A stretch of 64,000 nt of DNA, taken from positions 1 to 64,000 of the forward strand of contig JAJFKS010000027.1 in NCBI GenBank assembly GCA_021773115.1, in the 5' to 3' direction. Under the pieces are notes generated by a model. That model was given only the letters and a program-made list of their open reading frames with translations. It did not search any database and was not told where the DNA came from. This DNA comes from Woeseiaceae bacterium (lineage in GTDB: Bacteria > Pseudomonadota > Gammaproteobacteria > Steroidobacterales > Woeseiaceae). Positions 1 through 8,741 of this stretch are shown one piece after another (the first letter of the stretch is position 1; every line of letters starts with the position of its first letter). Position numbers and translations under genes: made by a program.

Positions 1-2
1 GT

Positions 3-158
3 ACCAGCCGTGTTTACACTTGGAATCCCCGCGACAAAGCCCTGGAAGGATTGCGGCAATTGCTTCAAAGCACATTGGATCTTGGAATTCCGGAGGAACG
101 CCTCAAGAAGTATTTTCGACAACGTCGGCGGCCACGGCGACGAGGAAAGCCACTCTAA
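3..158 (+). CDS. C-terminal end of a small basic protein (partial, possible antitoxin/DNA-binding)
   Basis: An open frame runs from the window edge to a TAA at 156-158. About 51 residues are visible, ending in a strongly basic tail rich in RRRPRRRGK. The next gene starts at the following base, so the two are almost certainly co-transcribed and translationally coupled. The position upstream of a nucleotidyltransferase-fold protein and the basic tail suggest a winged-helix or HTH partner (antitoxin/regulator). The DNA-binding domain itself lies outside the window, so this role is inference only. Confidence 0.45.
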   Translation, partial: TSRVYTWNPRDKALEGLRQLLQSTLDLGIPEERLKKYFRQRRRPRRRGKPL

Positions 159-722
159 ATGGCAAGCATCACTGCGAATTCAACGCTTGAAGATGTTGCT
201 GCGATTGTTTCGAGTGCATTGGAATACGCCGGCATCGTCGCGACATTGTCCGGCGGCGCGGCGGTATCCATTTATTCAAATAATGAGTATCAATCAAAAG
301 ATCTGGACTTCGTGACCGCAGCCTTAGTCGCCGACTTATCTCCGATTCTGACCGAGCTCGGCTTTGTCCACACTGGCGTTCCCAGAATGTCGCAATATTC
401 CCATCCGCTCGTCGACTGGTTCGTGGAGTTTCCACCGACCCCAATTTCATTTGGGCATCTGTACGTGACACACGAGCAATGCGCTACCATCCGGTTACCA
501 GCTGGGGCTCTGCGGATTGTCACGCCAACGCAATCGGTTATGGATCGACTTGCGGCTGCAATTACGTGGAAGGATACCCAATCGCGCCAGCAGGCGATTC
601 TCGTCGCTGCGAACAATGAAATCGAATGGGGAGACCTGCGGGTGTGGTTTAAGAATGAAGGGGAGTCCGACGCGGAGTTCGAACGATTTCGACTTGCGGT
701 GAGAAGGGTAACAGAAAGTTAG
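159..722 (+). CDS. Nucleotidyltransferase-fold protein, AbiEii/MNT-like putative toxin
   Basis: A 187-residue protein with SGGAAVSIYS near residue 31 followed by SKDLDFV near residue 46. This is the GG/S...D-x-D pattern of minimal nucleotidyltransferases of the AbiEii/DUF6036 type. The second acidic residue (DLD) is the expected metal ligand. Families like this act as toxins or NTP-transferring partners in abortive-infection or toxin-antitoxin modules, with the upstream gene as antitoxin. The start ATG directly follows the stop of the partner. No third catalytic Asp is obvious by eye, so it may be a reduced member. Function is inferred from motif and gene pair. Confidence 0.55.
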   Translation: MASITANSTLEDVAAIVSSALEYAGIVATLSGGAAVSIYSNNEYQSKDLDFVTAALVADLSPILTELGFVHTGVPRMSQYSHPLVDWFVEFPPTPISFGHLYVTHEQCATIRLPAGALRIVTPTQSVMDRLAAAITWKDTQSRQQAILVAANNEIEWGDLRVWFKNEGESDAEFERFRLAVRRVTES

Positions 723-1124
723 CGTTGGTCTGAGTACTCGAACGGCCGGATATTTGCGCAATGAGTCCCGCATTTGAGTCCAATAGGTCGGTAACGAACG
801 CATAAAACACAGCATAATTTGGCGATTTCGACGCGCATGATGAGATCTCGGATGCGGTCCGAAGAAAGCCGGAATAAGTGGGGCAACGGCGGGGGACAGC
901 GACATGAATCTAGCAACTAAAATAGCTATAAAATGAAATCGATAGGATGTTATTGCCGTAGTACCCTTCACCACCAAACGAAAAAAAGCCCTGTTAATCA
1001 AACGGTTAACAGGGTTTTTCGGTTCCGGATCACGCATCGAATTGCATGCACTTGCCCGCCCGCCGATGCGTAGCACCCGGAGATCAGCGGCACTCAAGCA
1101 CCCCGTCGTAATTGAAAAACGACG
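723..1124. other. Intergenic stretch with one terminator
   Basis: About 400 bases between the nucleotidyltransferase gene and the AraC gene. I see no convincing coding frame. It holds an intrinsic terminator near 985-1019 (listed separately). The rest shows no recognisable RNA or mobile element. The promoter for the AraC gene should lie after about 1020. Confidence 0.4.
985..1019. terminator. Intrinsic terminator, bidirectional type
   Basis: CCCTGTTAA (989-997) and TTAACAGGG (1006-1014) form a perfect 9-bp stem with an 8-nt loop. It is preceded by an A-run and followed by TTTTT, so it could work in both directions. It lies 260 bases after the nucleotidyltransferase stop. Confidence 0.8.
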
Positions 1125-2219
1125 GTGGCCTTCCGTAGAATGGAAACTATCATGCCGCGAGATGCCGAAAATAATCGATCGGATTTTGCCGTTGCTCGCC
1201 GCGATCTCGATCCGATCCTGAATTCCTGCTCCAAGCGCACGCTGCAACGCGTGTTTCGTGACGTGGGTGAGGAAGCGCTGTTGGCTTCGACGAGCGGCCA
1301 AGCCATGCTGCCATTGGCCGACTATTTCCGAATTCTGAAAGCGCTCACGATCGAACTGCACGATGAGACCGTGAATCTGTCGTCGCGGCATTTGATGCCC
1401 GGCGCCACCGGCTATATCGTCGGCAGCCTGTCGTCTTGCGACACCTTGTACGAGGCAATGAAAATGATTGCCACGTCGTACAATATGCTACACGGCGGCG
1501 CCTATAATCATGTCGAGCAACGTGATGGCTGTATCGTCTACATTGTCGACGACAAGCACTTTCCATACCGACTGGACGATGATCTATATATTCACTTCAC
1601 GCTTGAGTGCGTGCTGATATTTCTGCACTGCATGTTGGTATCGATCACATCGGATGCCTTGTTTTCTCACCTGAAGAAGGTCTACACAAAAAGAGACCGG
1701 GGGCACTCGGTCAGTCGTCATATGGATTTCTGGACGGTGCCCATTCGCTACCACTCCGGCGCGTACACATTAATTTATGACGCGTCAGCCGCGGACCTGC
1801 CCGTTGACGTCGCACCCGGCCTCACACCGTCGTCGCAGGAAATCTACGATGATGTCGTTCGGACCGTGGAGGCCATGTCGTCGCTTGATCAGCAACAACA
1901 CGACATCGTTTGCCAGGTCGAAAAAGCGATCGGGAAAAAGATGTTCAACCAGGCCGACACCGCCAGATACCTGGGCTGTAGCGTGGCGACCCTGCGGCGC
2001 CGATTGCACGAAAAAAACAGCAGCTATCGTGCGATCAGCAAGGCGACGCTGAACAAAACGGCACTACGACTCCTGGCGCAGGGCTTTCACACGAGTGAAA
2101 TCGCGGAACAATTGGGTTTTTCGGACTTTCGCAGCTTCACCCGAGCATTCAAAACCTGGAACGGTTTGACGCCCAAACAATACAGTCAAATGACTAAGCC
2201 AGTCGATACCAACGACTGA
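1125..2219 (+). CDS. AraC-family transcriptional regulator
   Basis: A 364-residue protein. The N-terminal two thirds match the ligand-sensing domain found in OruR-type AraC regulators. The last roughly 85 residues carry the two AraC helix-turn-helix units, with TARYLGCSVATLRRRL in the first and IAEQLGFSDFRSFTRAFKTW in the second, then the typical GLTPKQY end. The GTG at 1125 is the longest start; ATG at 1140 and 1152 are alternatives with no clear ribosome-binding site to decide. It lies 157 bases upstream of a same-strand TonB receptor, hydrolase and 3-hydroxybutyrate dehydrogenase. It is probably their substrate-responsive activator; the ligand may be a hydroxy acid (inference). Confidence 0.85.
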   Translation: MAFRRMETIMPRDAENNRSDFAVARRDLDPILNSCSKRTLQRVFRDVGEEALLASTSGQAMLPLADYFRILKALTIELHDETVNLSSRHLMPGATGYIVGSLSSCDTLYEAMKMIATSYNMLHGGAYNHVEQRDGCIVYIVDDKHFPYRLDDDLYIHFTLECVLIFLHCMLVSITSDALFSHLKKVYTKRDRGHSVSRHMDFWTVPIRYHSGAYTLIYDASAADLPVDVAPGLTPSSQEIYDDVVRTVEAMSSLDQQQHDIVCQVEKAIGKKMFNQADTARYLGCSVATLRRRLHEKNSSYRAISKATLNKTALRLLAQGFHTSEIAEQLGFSDFRSFTRAFKTWNGLTPKQYSQMTKPVDTND

Positions 2220-2376
2220 TCTCGCAATCGCCACCCGATTTCCGGTGAGCGAAATTGTCCACTTTGATTGATCCCGCTGATCATAGGCAATCCGCAAATT
2301 CTCCGTAATAGTGTGCCCCTAGTGCTGGCTGACAAGCGGGCGGCGCCGATGAATTCGTATCGCAGGGGGAATCAAC

Positions 2377-4686
2377 ATGAATCAAGTAAGGGCAGGTGTG
2401 CGGATACTGGCGCTGACATTCGTGACATCGACCGGTGCAGGATTACCGCTCGTTGCCATTGCTCAGAACGACTCGGTTGATTCTACGTCCCTCGACGAGA
2501 TTATTGTCACGGCAGAGAGACGCAGCGCCAATCTCCAGGAAGTGCCGGTCTCGATGACCTCTTACAGCGCCGATGATCTGGCGGCACTGCAAGTGACTGA
2601 CATTGGTGACCTGCAATCGCTGGTTCCAAACCTGAGCGTCCACGTAGGCGACGCCAACAATGCGGTTGTCTATATTCGTGGAGTTGGTCAGGTTGATTCA
2701 ATTGCCTTTTTCGAACCCGGTGTTGGCATTTATCTCGATGACATCTACCTGGGTCGAGCGCAAGGCGCTTTCCTGGATGTCGTTGATGTCGAGCGCATCG
2801 AGGTCCTTCGTGGACCGCAGGGCAGTCTTTATGGCCGCAACACGGTAGGCGGCGCAATAAAGTATGTGTCGGCGCAGCCGACCAACGAGTTGTCGGGGAA
2901 CATAACCGCAAGCGTCGGCAATTTCGGCCGTGCCGATATCAAGGCATCCTTAAGCGGGCCGATAATAGGCGACAAGCTATCGGGGCGACTGACGGCCGCG
3001 AAGCTGAGTCGAGATGGCTATTCGGATAACGCCTTTGACGGCAATGACGATGGCGACCAGGACACGTTCTTCTTGCGGGGTGTGCTTGATTTCCAGGCTA
3101 GCGATACCCTGTCGATTCAATTGTCGGCCGATTTTACCGACTCCGACCCCGACCGCTCCCGGACACCGTCGAAAGTGACGCCAATCAGCATTCTCACCGT
3201 TGATCCGTTCACGTTTGGCTTGTCCACGACGACCTATCCCGCCGATGTCGATCCTTTCGCGGTGAATGCGGATTTTAATCTTGTTGAGCAGACTGAAACG
3301 AAAGGTGTCGGCCTCAACGTCACGTGGGACGTCAACGATCAACTGACGGCCAAGTCGATCAGCTCCTACCGGGAACTGGAATACGGTACCGAGATCGACC
3401 TGGACGGTACCCCTGTCAACGCGTTTGGCATCTATTACTTCAATGATCAAATACAGGTGACGCAGGAATTTCAGCTTACCTACACCGGTGAGCGCATAGC
3501 CGCAGTCGGCGGTGTCTACTATTTCAATGAAAAGGGCGACACTTTTGATGGCGGCGTATTTAGCAACTTTCTGATTGCAGCGTCCGGCATCAGCGAATTC
3601 AGTACCGACAGTTACGCCGCGTTTGGCCAGCTCGACTACGCGTTTAGCGATCGTCTCACGGGAATTATCGGACTGCGATATACCGACGAAGAAAAAGACT
3701 ACGCTCGCACGATCGAGGACTTCGATCTTACGGCGCTCGCCGGAATCCTATTCGATCCGGTCACATTCGCGGTCAGCTACGCGAATCCAGAGCTTCTGAA
3801 CCCAAGAAGTTCTGATCTTCGCCTGGGTACCGGTGTCGGTGTTGCGCGACCGCGTGCCGATCCCGATCCGGCCAGCTTCGACAACCTCTCGTTCAAGGTC
3901 GGGCTGAAATTTCAGGTAAACGATGACCTGCAGCTTTTCGGCACCGTGTCCGAAGGCTTCAAAAGCGGTGGCTTTAACGGGCGACTGGCGGATGGTCAAC
4001 TGCAGCCCTACGACGAGGAAACACTGATTAGTTTTGAGGCTGGCGTCAAATCCGAATGGTGGGACAATCGATTGCGGCTCAACGGTTCGCTGTTCTTCAC
4101 ACGTTACGAGGATCTGCAGGTCAGCAGTTTCGAAGCGACAGCAGACGGTAGCTCCATTCTTCCTGTATTCACAAATGCCGGCGAGGCGGATATTGCAGGA
4201 ATAGAACTGGAACTTGCGGCCATGCTCAGTGAGCGCACGCAACTCAGCGCGAATCTTGGCTATTTGGACGCCGACTACGGTGAGTTCCTGGCCGGCGTAG
4301 ATCCCGCAACCAACCAGGTGATCGACGTTAGTGATCAGCGAGAACTCGTAAACTCACCGAAATGGGATGCATTTGTAAGGCTCTCGCACGACGTTCCGTT
4401 GTCAACGGGCAGCCTGACGTTTGCCGGCGATATTGGCTATCGCAGCAAGACCTATCTCGAGGTCAACTCCAGCGAGAATCTGGCGCAAGGCGGCTATTCG
4501 GTCTACAACGCGTCCATCGCGTTCCGATCCGCAGACGACACATGGCAACTGATGCTCGGCGGAAAAAACCTGGGCGACAAGGAATACCGTACCCACGCGT
4601 TTGATCTATCGGCGTTTCCGGGCGTTGAGCTTGGTTATTACAACGCACCACGGACGTATAGCCTCACTGGCAGCTACCGATTCTGA
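2377..4686 (+). CDS. TonB-dependent outer-membrane receptor (hydroxybutyrate locus)
   Basis: A 769-residue TonB-dependent receptor. A signal peptide of about 29 residues ends near AIAQ. It is followed by a TonB-box-like stretch (LDEIIVTAERR) and a plug domain with VYIRGVGQ and a RGPQGSLYGRNTVGGAI signature near residues 148-167. The barrel ends in the terminal aromatic SYRF typical of beta-barrel export. AGGGGGA lies about 7 bases before the ATG. It imports a substrate across the outer membrane using TonB energy. Genes just downstream (ester hydrolase, 3-hydroxybutyrate dehydrogenase) suggest that the cargo is an ester or oligomer of 3-hydroxybutyrate. That cargo is inferred; no siderophore genes are nearby. 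Confidence 0.9.
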   Translation: MNQVRAGVRILALTFVTSTGAGLPLVAIAQNDSVDSTSLDEIIVTAERRSANLQEVPVSMTSYSADDLAALQVTDIGDLQSLVPNLSVHVGDANNAVVYIRGVGQVDSIAFFEPGVGIYLDDIYLGRAQGAFLDVVDVERIEVLRGPQGSLYGRNTVGGAIKYVSAQPTNELSGNITASVGNFGRADIKASLSGPIIGDKLSGRLTAAKLSRDGYSDNAFDGNDDGDQDTFFLRGVLDFQASDTLSIQLSADFTDSDPDRSRTPSKVTPISILTVDPFTFGLSTTTYPADVDPFAVNADFNLVEQTETKGVGLNVTWDVNDQLTAKSISSYRELEYGTEIDLDGTPVNAFGIYYFNDQIQVTQEFQLTYTGERIAAVGGVYYFNEKGDTFDGGVFSNFLIAASGISEFSTDSYAAFGQLDYAFSDRLTGIIGLRYTDEEKDYARTIEDFDLTALAGILFDPVTFAVSYANPELLNPRSSDLRLGTGVGVARPRADPDPASFDNLSFKVGLKFQVNDDLQLFGTVSEGFKSGGFNGRLADGQLQPYDEETLISFEAGVKSEWWDNRLRLNGSLFFTRYEDLQVSSFEATADGSSILPVFTNAGEADIAGIELELAAMLSERTQLSANLGYLDADYGEFLAGVDPATNQVIDVSDQRELVNSPKWDAFVRLSHDVPLSTGSLTFAGDIGYRSKTYLEVNSSENLAQGGYSVYNASIAFRSADDTWQLMLGGKNLGDKEYRTHAFDLSAFPGVELGYYNAPRTYSLTGSYRF

Positions 4687-4702
4687 TTGGGTCGTTCAGC
4701 CA

Positions 4703-5764
4703 GTGACCTTATCTGCGAATAAGCGCGTATTGCAGCATTTGCCGGGTATTCATTCACAGATCGTACAGACTGAGCGAATCAACAGTCATGTCTTGACCTC
4801 TGGAGCCGATGAAAGCGAGGTTATCGTTTTCCTGCACGGCAACCTTGCCGCGGCGACCTATTTCGAAGAATTGATGCTATCGCTGTCGGGCAGTTATCGT
4901 TGCGTTGCTCCGGACCTGAGAGGTTACGGTGACACCGAAGACCTGCCGATCGACGCAAGCCGTGGGGCAGGTGATTGGGCGGACGATCTCGCAGCGCTGC
5001 TCGACGTTCTGCGTATTGATTCGGCGCATTTGCTGGGCTGGTCCGCGGGCGCCGCTGGAATCATGCAATTTGCACTTGATTATCCCGACCGCGTTAACTC
5101 GCTGATTCTGGTTGCGCCGGTCAGCCCATACGGTTTCGGCGGCACGCGTGACGTTACGGGGACGCCCAGTAACCCGGACTTCGCGGGATCGGGCGCCGGC
5201 ATTGTCAATGCAGAAGTCGTGGAACAACTGCGGTCGGGCAACACCAACGCCGATTCTCCAGCGGCGCCGCTGCATCTGTTACGTGAATATTTCGTCAAGC
5301 CTCCATTGCGCCTTGAACGGGAAGCGACCCTGGTTGCGGCGACTCTCCAGCAAAAGCTCGGCGAGCGACGATATCCCGGCGATCACGTGTCGTCACCGAA
5401 TTGGCCACATGTTGCGCCCGGGAATTGGGGGGCAACGAATGCGCTAAGTCCGAAGTACATCGATGTCAGCCGCATTGTCGAAATTGAAAATAAGCCAGCG
5501 ATACTTTGGGTTCGCGGCGACAGCGACCAGATCGTTAGCGATCACTCCCTGTTCGACGCAGCGGTCCTGGTGCCCGATGGCAGCGACATCGACTACCCGG
5601 CGCAACCGATGGTGGCACAAATGCGCGATGTACTGACTCGCTACAAAACCTGCGGGGGGCAAGTGCGTGAAGTAGAACTCAGGGACACCGGGCACAGTCC
5701 GTTTCTGGAAAAACCCGGAGAATTTGCCGAACTGGTATCGGTGTTTCTGGCGAACGTGAGCTGA
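4703..5764 (+). CDS. Alpha/beta hydrolase, probable esterase
   Basis: Alpha/beta-hydrolase fold, about 353 residues. Visible are the oxyanion HGN motif (VIVFLHGN), the nucleophile elbow GWSAG, an acid-region segment VRGDSDQ, and the catalytic His in DTGHSPFLEKPGE near the C terminus. The open frame extends upstream into the receptor gene to 4601. The first plausible start after the receptor stop is GTG at 4703, with a weak ribosome-binding site, so the start is uncertain. No signal peptide is evident, so it is probably cytoplasmic. Between a TonB receptor and 3-hydroxybutyrate dehydrogenase, it plausibly cleaves imported hydroxybutyrate esters or oligomers; homoserine acetyltransferase-like or haloalkane activities cannot be excluded. 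Confidence 0.8.
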   Translation: MTLSANKRVLQHLPGIHSQIVQTERINSHVLTSGADESEVIVFLHGNLAAATYFEELMLSLSGSYRCVAPDLRGYGDTEDLPIDASRGAGDWADDLAALLDVLRIDSAHLLGWSAGAAGIMQFALDYPDRVNSLILVAPVSPYGFGGTRDVTGTPSNPDFAGSGAGIVNAEVVEQLRSGNTNADSPAAPLHLLREYFVKPPLRLEREATLVAATLQQKLGERRYPGDHVSSPNWPHVAPGNWGATNALSPKYIDVSRIVEIENKPAILWVRGDSDQIVSDHSLFDAAVLVPDGSDIDYPAQPMVAQMRDVLTRYKTCGGQVREVELRDTGHSPFLEKPGEFAELVSVFLANVS

Positions 5765-5771
5765 ATCCCGC

Positions 5772-6599
5772 GTGGCCGTCACAGCAAGCAACACTGACAA
5801 CATGATGCCTGCGACATCGCTGATTGACCAATGTGCAATCGTGACCGGAGCAACCAGCGGCATCGGTCTTGGTATAGCGCGGGCATTGGCGTCAGTTGGG
5901 GCCGATGTGGTCATAAACGGTCTCGGTACCGCAGCGGACATTCAGCGGGTAGTTGATTTACTGAACGACTCCGGTAGTGGCCGCGTTGTTTATTCTGATG
6001 CCAACATGACAAATGTCGAGCAGATCGAGGCGATGATCGAGCTTGCAGTTGAGGAATTTGGCCATCTCGATATTCTCGTCAACAATGCCGGTATCCAGCA
6101 CGTTGCACCCGTACAGGACTTTCCGACCGATCAGTGGAACGCGATCATTGCAGTGAACTTGTCCGGATGCTTCCATACGATACGCTGCGCGACTCCGCAC
6201 CTGCTCGCCAACCGCCGTGGTCGAATCATCAACATTGCTTCCACGCACGCGCTGGTCGCGTCGCCATTCAAGTCCGCCTATGTTGCAGCGAAACATGGCG
6301 TGGCTGGACTGACGAAAGTCGTCGCGTTGGAGCTGGCGGACAAGAACATCACGGTCAATGCGATTGCGCCAGGCTATGTAGAAACGCCACTGGTTGCAGG
6401 ACAGGTTGCGGACACGGCCAGGGCACGAGGGATTTCAGCAGATGACGTTGTGAACGATGTGATGCTCAGCGCGCAGCCGACGGGTCGTTTCGTGCAAATC
6501 GATGAGCTCGCCTCGCTGGTGTTGTTCCTGTGCAGTGATGGTGCCCGCTCAATTACCGGTGCGATTTTGCCAGTTGACGGCGGATGGTGTGCACAATAG
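5772..6599 (+). CDS. bdhA: D-3-hydroxybutyrate dehydrogenase (SDR family)
   Basis: A classical short-chain dehydrogenase. TGATSGIGLGIA binds NAD, NNAG follows (residues 107-110), the catalytic Ser is in INIASTH, and YVAAKHG carries the Tyr and Lys. The segment around GIQHVAPVQDFP, the KHGVAGLTKV stretch and the C-terminal PVDGGWCAQ closely follow the 3-hydroxybutyrate dehydrogenase family (EC 1.1.1.30), which converts D-3-hydroxybutyrate to acetoacetate. GTG at 5772 gives 275 residues; ATG at 5802 or 5805 gives a more usual N terminus and may be the true start. It follows the hydrolase by 7 bases, so the two are an operon. Confidence 0.85.
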   Translation: MAVTASNTDNMMPATSLIDQCAIVTGATSGIGLGIARALASVGADVVINGLGTAADIQRVVDLLNDSGSGRVVYSDANMTNVEQIEAMIELAVEEFGHLDILVNNAGIQHVAPVQDFPTDQWNAIIAVNLSGCFHTIRCATPHLLANRRGRIINIASTHALVASPFKSAYVAAKHGVAGLTKVVALELADKNITVNAIAPGYVETPLVAGQVADTARARGISADDVVNDVMLSAQPTGRFVQIDELASLVLFLCSDGARSITGAILPVDGGWCAQ

Positions 6600-7349
6600 G
6601 AACGCAAACGAAGCCGAATCGATCGAACCCGAGATCAGGCCCGAGTCGATATCTTCGATTTCGTAGAAACGTTTTACAATTGAAGCGGTCGTCACAGCCA
6701 TCTCGGTGACGTCAGCCCAGAGGCCTTTGAACAGGCTTCAAATTGCAGCGGAGCGATGTCCGTCTGAGCGGGGGCAGTCCACTGTTCATATTGTATTGCG
6801 CTCCATGAAGAGTCAGCGGAGTTATAGCCGAAATCGACGGTCACCACTCCCCTGGAGCGGACACTCAACGTACGCATCAAATTTCTTGTGGTACTGAGTG
6901 ACTGTAAAAGCCCGTCGAGCCAAACATGTCATATGGAGGCGTTTTCTGTGCGCCGCAAACGTAGATTGCGATTCTCTTTTTCATTGGCCAAAATTTGAAA
7001 AGAGAATACGAATTCTCATTTACGGCGGGCTGGCGATGACTGACGGGATCGGAAAACTGGGACTTTTATGGCGGGCTTGCGGCCGGGCGAAGAGCGGACC
7101 GGTATTATGCTCATCCAAAGACGCGCTTTTTAGCCATAAAAACGCCAATTGCTCGTTGTCCAGCGATAGCGCTTTATTCAAATGCAATTCCAGGACTTTG
7201 AAAATAGCGCCCCTTCGGACCCTCAAGTGTATGGCGAGTTCGCACGTCAGCCTTCTAACCATTCCGCCAACTGGGCGTTTTGGAAATCGAATAACAATCG
7301 AGCGCGCAACGCGCGTCTTGCTCGCCAGTTTAACTGGCGCCTCACGCCG
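6600..7349. other. Long non-coding or decayed stretch
   Basis: 750 bases without a convincing gene. Open frames here are short and lack family motifs or ribosome-binding sites. The only clear structure is the element at 6961-7025, which repeats upstream of the TetR gene. The frame upstream of the CPBP fragment (7182-7349) is open but has no recognisable family content. The stretch reads like a region that lost genes by deletion. Confidence 0.4.
6961..7025. promoter_or_regulatory. Operator-like element, copy A
   Basis: Contains ATTCTCTTTTT at 6971-6981, then AGAGAATA at 7001-7008, and the palindrome GAGAAT-ACGA-ATTCTC at 7002-7017. It aligns without gaps over 65 bases (about 44 identical by hand count) with 8665-8729, directly in front of the TetR gene. 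Likely a binding site for that TetR repressor (inference). Confidence 0.55.
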
Positions 7350-7874
7350 ATGATCACAACTGCAACTCGCTTCGATGCAGCCCTCGACGTGTCATTGGCC
7401 ATTATCGTGTTTCTTGCAGCTCGCAGTTTGCTGGACAGCCTTGGCGTGCCGAAACCGGCGTCTATCGCAGTTGTAGCCACTCTTTTTATTGCGACTCTGC
7501 GCATGCGTCAACTGGGGATCACATGGTCCGACCTTGGATTCGTTCCGCCAGATAGCATTGTGTTTACGCTGCTAATGGCATTGGCGGCGTATATCGTCAC
7601 GGCGATGGCGGTCGCATTTATCGTTACACCGGTCGCGAATGTACTCGAGTTGCCGGCACCGGCTTTTGACAAGCTGGGCGACCTGCACAACAACTTGCCA
7701 TACCTGCTCTTCATGGTCGTTGTTATCGGGTGGGGAACGGCGGCGTTCGGCGAGGAGCTGCTGTTTCGCGGCTTTTTGCAGAGTCGCCTGGTTAGTCTTT
7801 TTGGAAGTGGGCTTGTTGCTGTGGTCTCCGCCATCGTCTTACAGGCGACACTCTTTGGACTCGGACAGGAATAG
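7350..7874 (+). pseudogene. CPBP-family intramembrane protease, 3'-truncated
   Basis: About 174 residues with several hydrophobic segments and the CPBP (Rce1/Abi) motif EELLFRGFLQSRL near residues 133-145, which supplies the catalytic Glu pair and Arg. In the family the chain continues with an FxxxH segment and a final histidine/asparagine helix. Here it reads ATLFGLGQE and stops just where the second catalytic His would be expected, and no continuation exists in another frame. The metal site is therefore incomplete and the gene is probably broken by a deletion before 7905. Chosen start: ATG at 7350; the open frame extends to 7182 with implausible N-terminal sequence. Confidence 0.6.
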
Positions 7875-7904
7875 CCCAAGAGACTGCAGCTTACAGGAGA
7901 AAGT

Positions 7905-8430
7905 AATGGACAGATTGAATCAAATTGCACTAAGACAGGGTGCAACCTATGGTCTTGGGTTGGTCGTTTTCGGCGTTTGTTTTCGCATCGCAAATGTGCC
8001 AATTCAATCACCACTCACCTGGGTTTTTTACGCAGTCTTACCGCTAGTCGCCTGGATTTCAATTCGTCAGCTTCGACGCGATAACCCGCGAGCCAGTTTC
8101 AAGGCCATGTTCGAGGTTGGCTCCTATGCAACGATAGTTGCATCCGTTATTTACGTGATTTCGGTCGTCCTATATAACGCTCTTGTCGATGCGTCTTTGT
8201 TAAAAGAGATTGAGACGTACCTGCGTCAGGCTGCGATTGATGCAGGTAAAGTTGGCGCCGCGCTCGAGGAAGCAAATCGCTATGCGAAGATTTTTACGCA
8301 ACCGGGCCTTTTCGCTATTGTGGTCTTCATACAGCTCGCAATTGCAGGAGTGTCGTCGGCGTTGTCTTTTGCGATTTGGAACGTCTACCGTAACCGACGC
8401 GCGGCCCCGGTTGTCATCATAGGTCGGTAA
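7905..8430 (+). CDS. DUF4199-like membrane protein
   Basis: A 175-residue integral membrane protein with about four hydrophobic helices, preceded by AGGAGAAAGTA before the ATG. The layout resembles DUF4199: two N-terminal helices, then a loop and a helix pair around a stretch rich in charged residues (EIETYLRQAAIDAGKVG). No biochemical role is established for such proteins. It follows the truncated CPBP gene by 30 bases and probably shared its transcript. Confidence 0.6.
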
Positions 8431-8741
8431 GATGCGGCGCAGAAGCAGCTGAATCGTCTCGGTGGCTGGTTGAGTTTTAGCCCCTATCAATTCGTTTTTT
8501 CAGAATAGTCAGTTCTTTATGAACTGGACGATATGCTGGCGAAACTCCGTCACGAATATTGACCTTCAGGCCCTAATCCAAGATTCGGGTAAGAGTGACA
8601 TCGATACAGCGTTCTAAAGGGTGACGATATTTCGCGTGACACGTAATTTTCGGGCGGCTCAAATGTAGGTTGTAATTCTCTTTTTTCCGGTCGAGAATCA
8701 ATAAAGAGAATATATCCTCTCTTTTAAGGACCAGGCAAAAC
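8431..8741. other. Intergenic region upstream of TetR
   Basis: 311 bases. The distal part holds nothing recognisable. The last 80 bases contain operator-like element copy B and presumably the TetR promoter. Confidence 0.45.
8665..8729. promoter_or_regulatory. Operator-like element, copy B, TetR promoter region
   Basis: ATTCTCTTTTTT at 8675-8686, AGAGAATA at 8705-8712 and the inverted repeat AAAGAGA(8)TCTCTTT at 8703-8724 lie 12 bases before the TetR start. The position suggests autoregulation. It is the gap-free partner of 6961-7025. Confidence 0.55.

Noticed and set aside
495..1391. Minus-strand open frame of 298 codons
   Set aside because: It spans two real plus-strand genes and a terminator, has arginine-rich shadow-like composition and no recognisable domain.
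7020..7262. Minus-strand 80-codon frame in the decayed stretch
   Set aside because: Composition is partly protein-like, but there is no ribosome-binding site, no motif and no neighbour supporting it.
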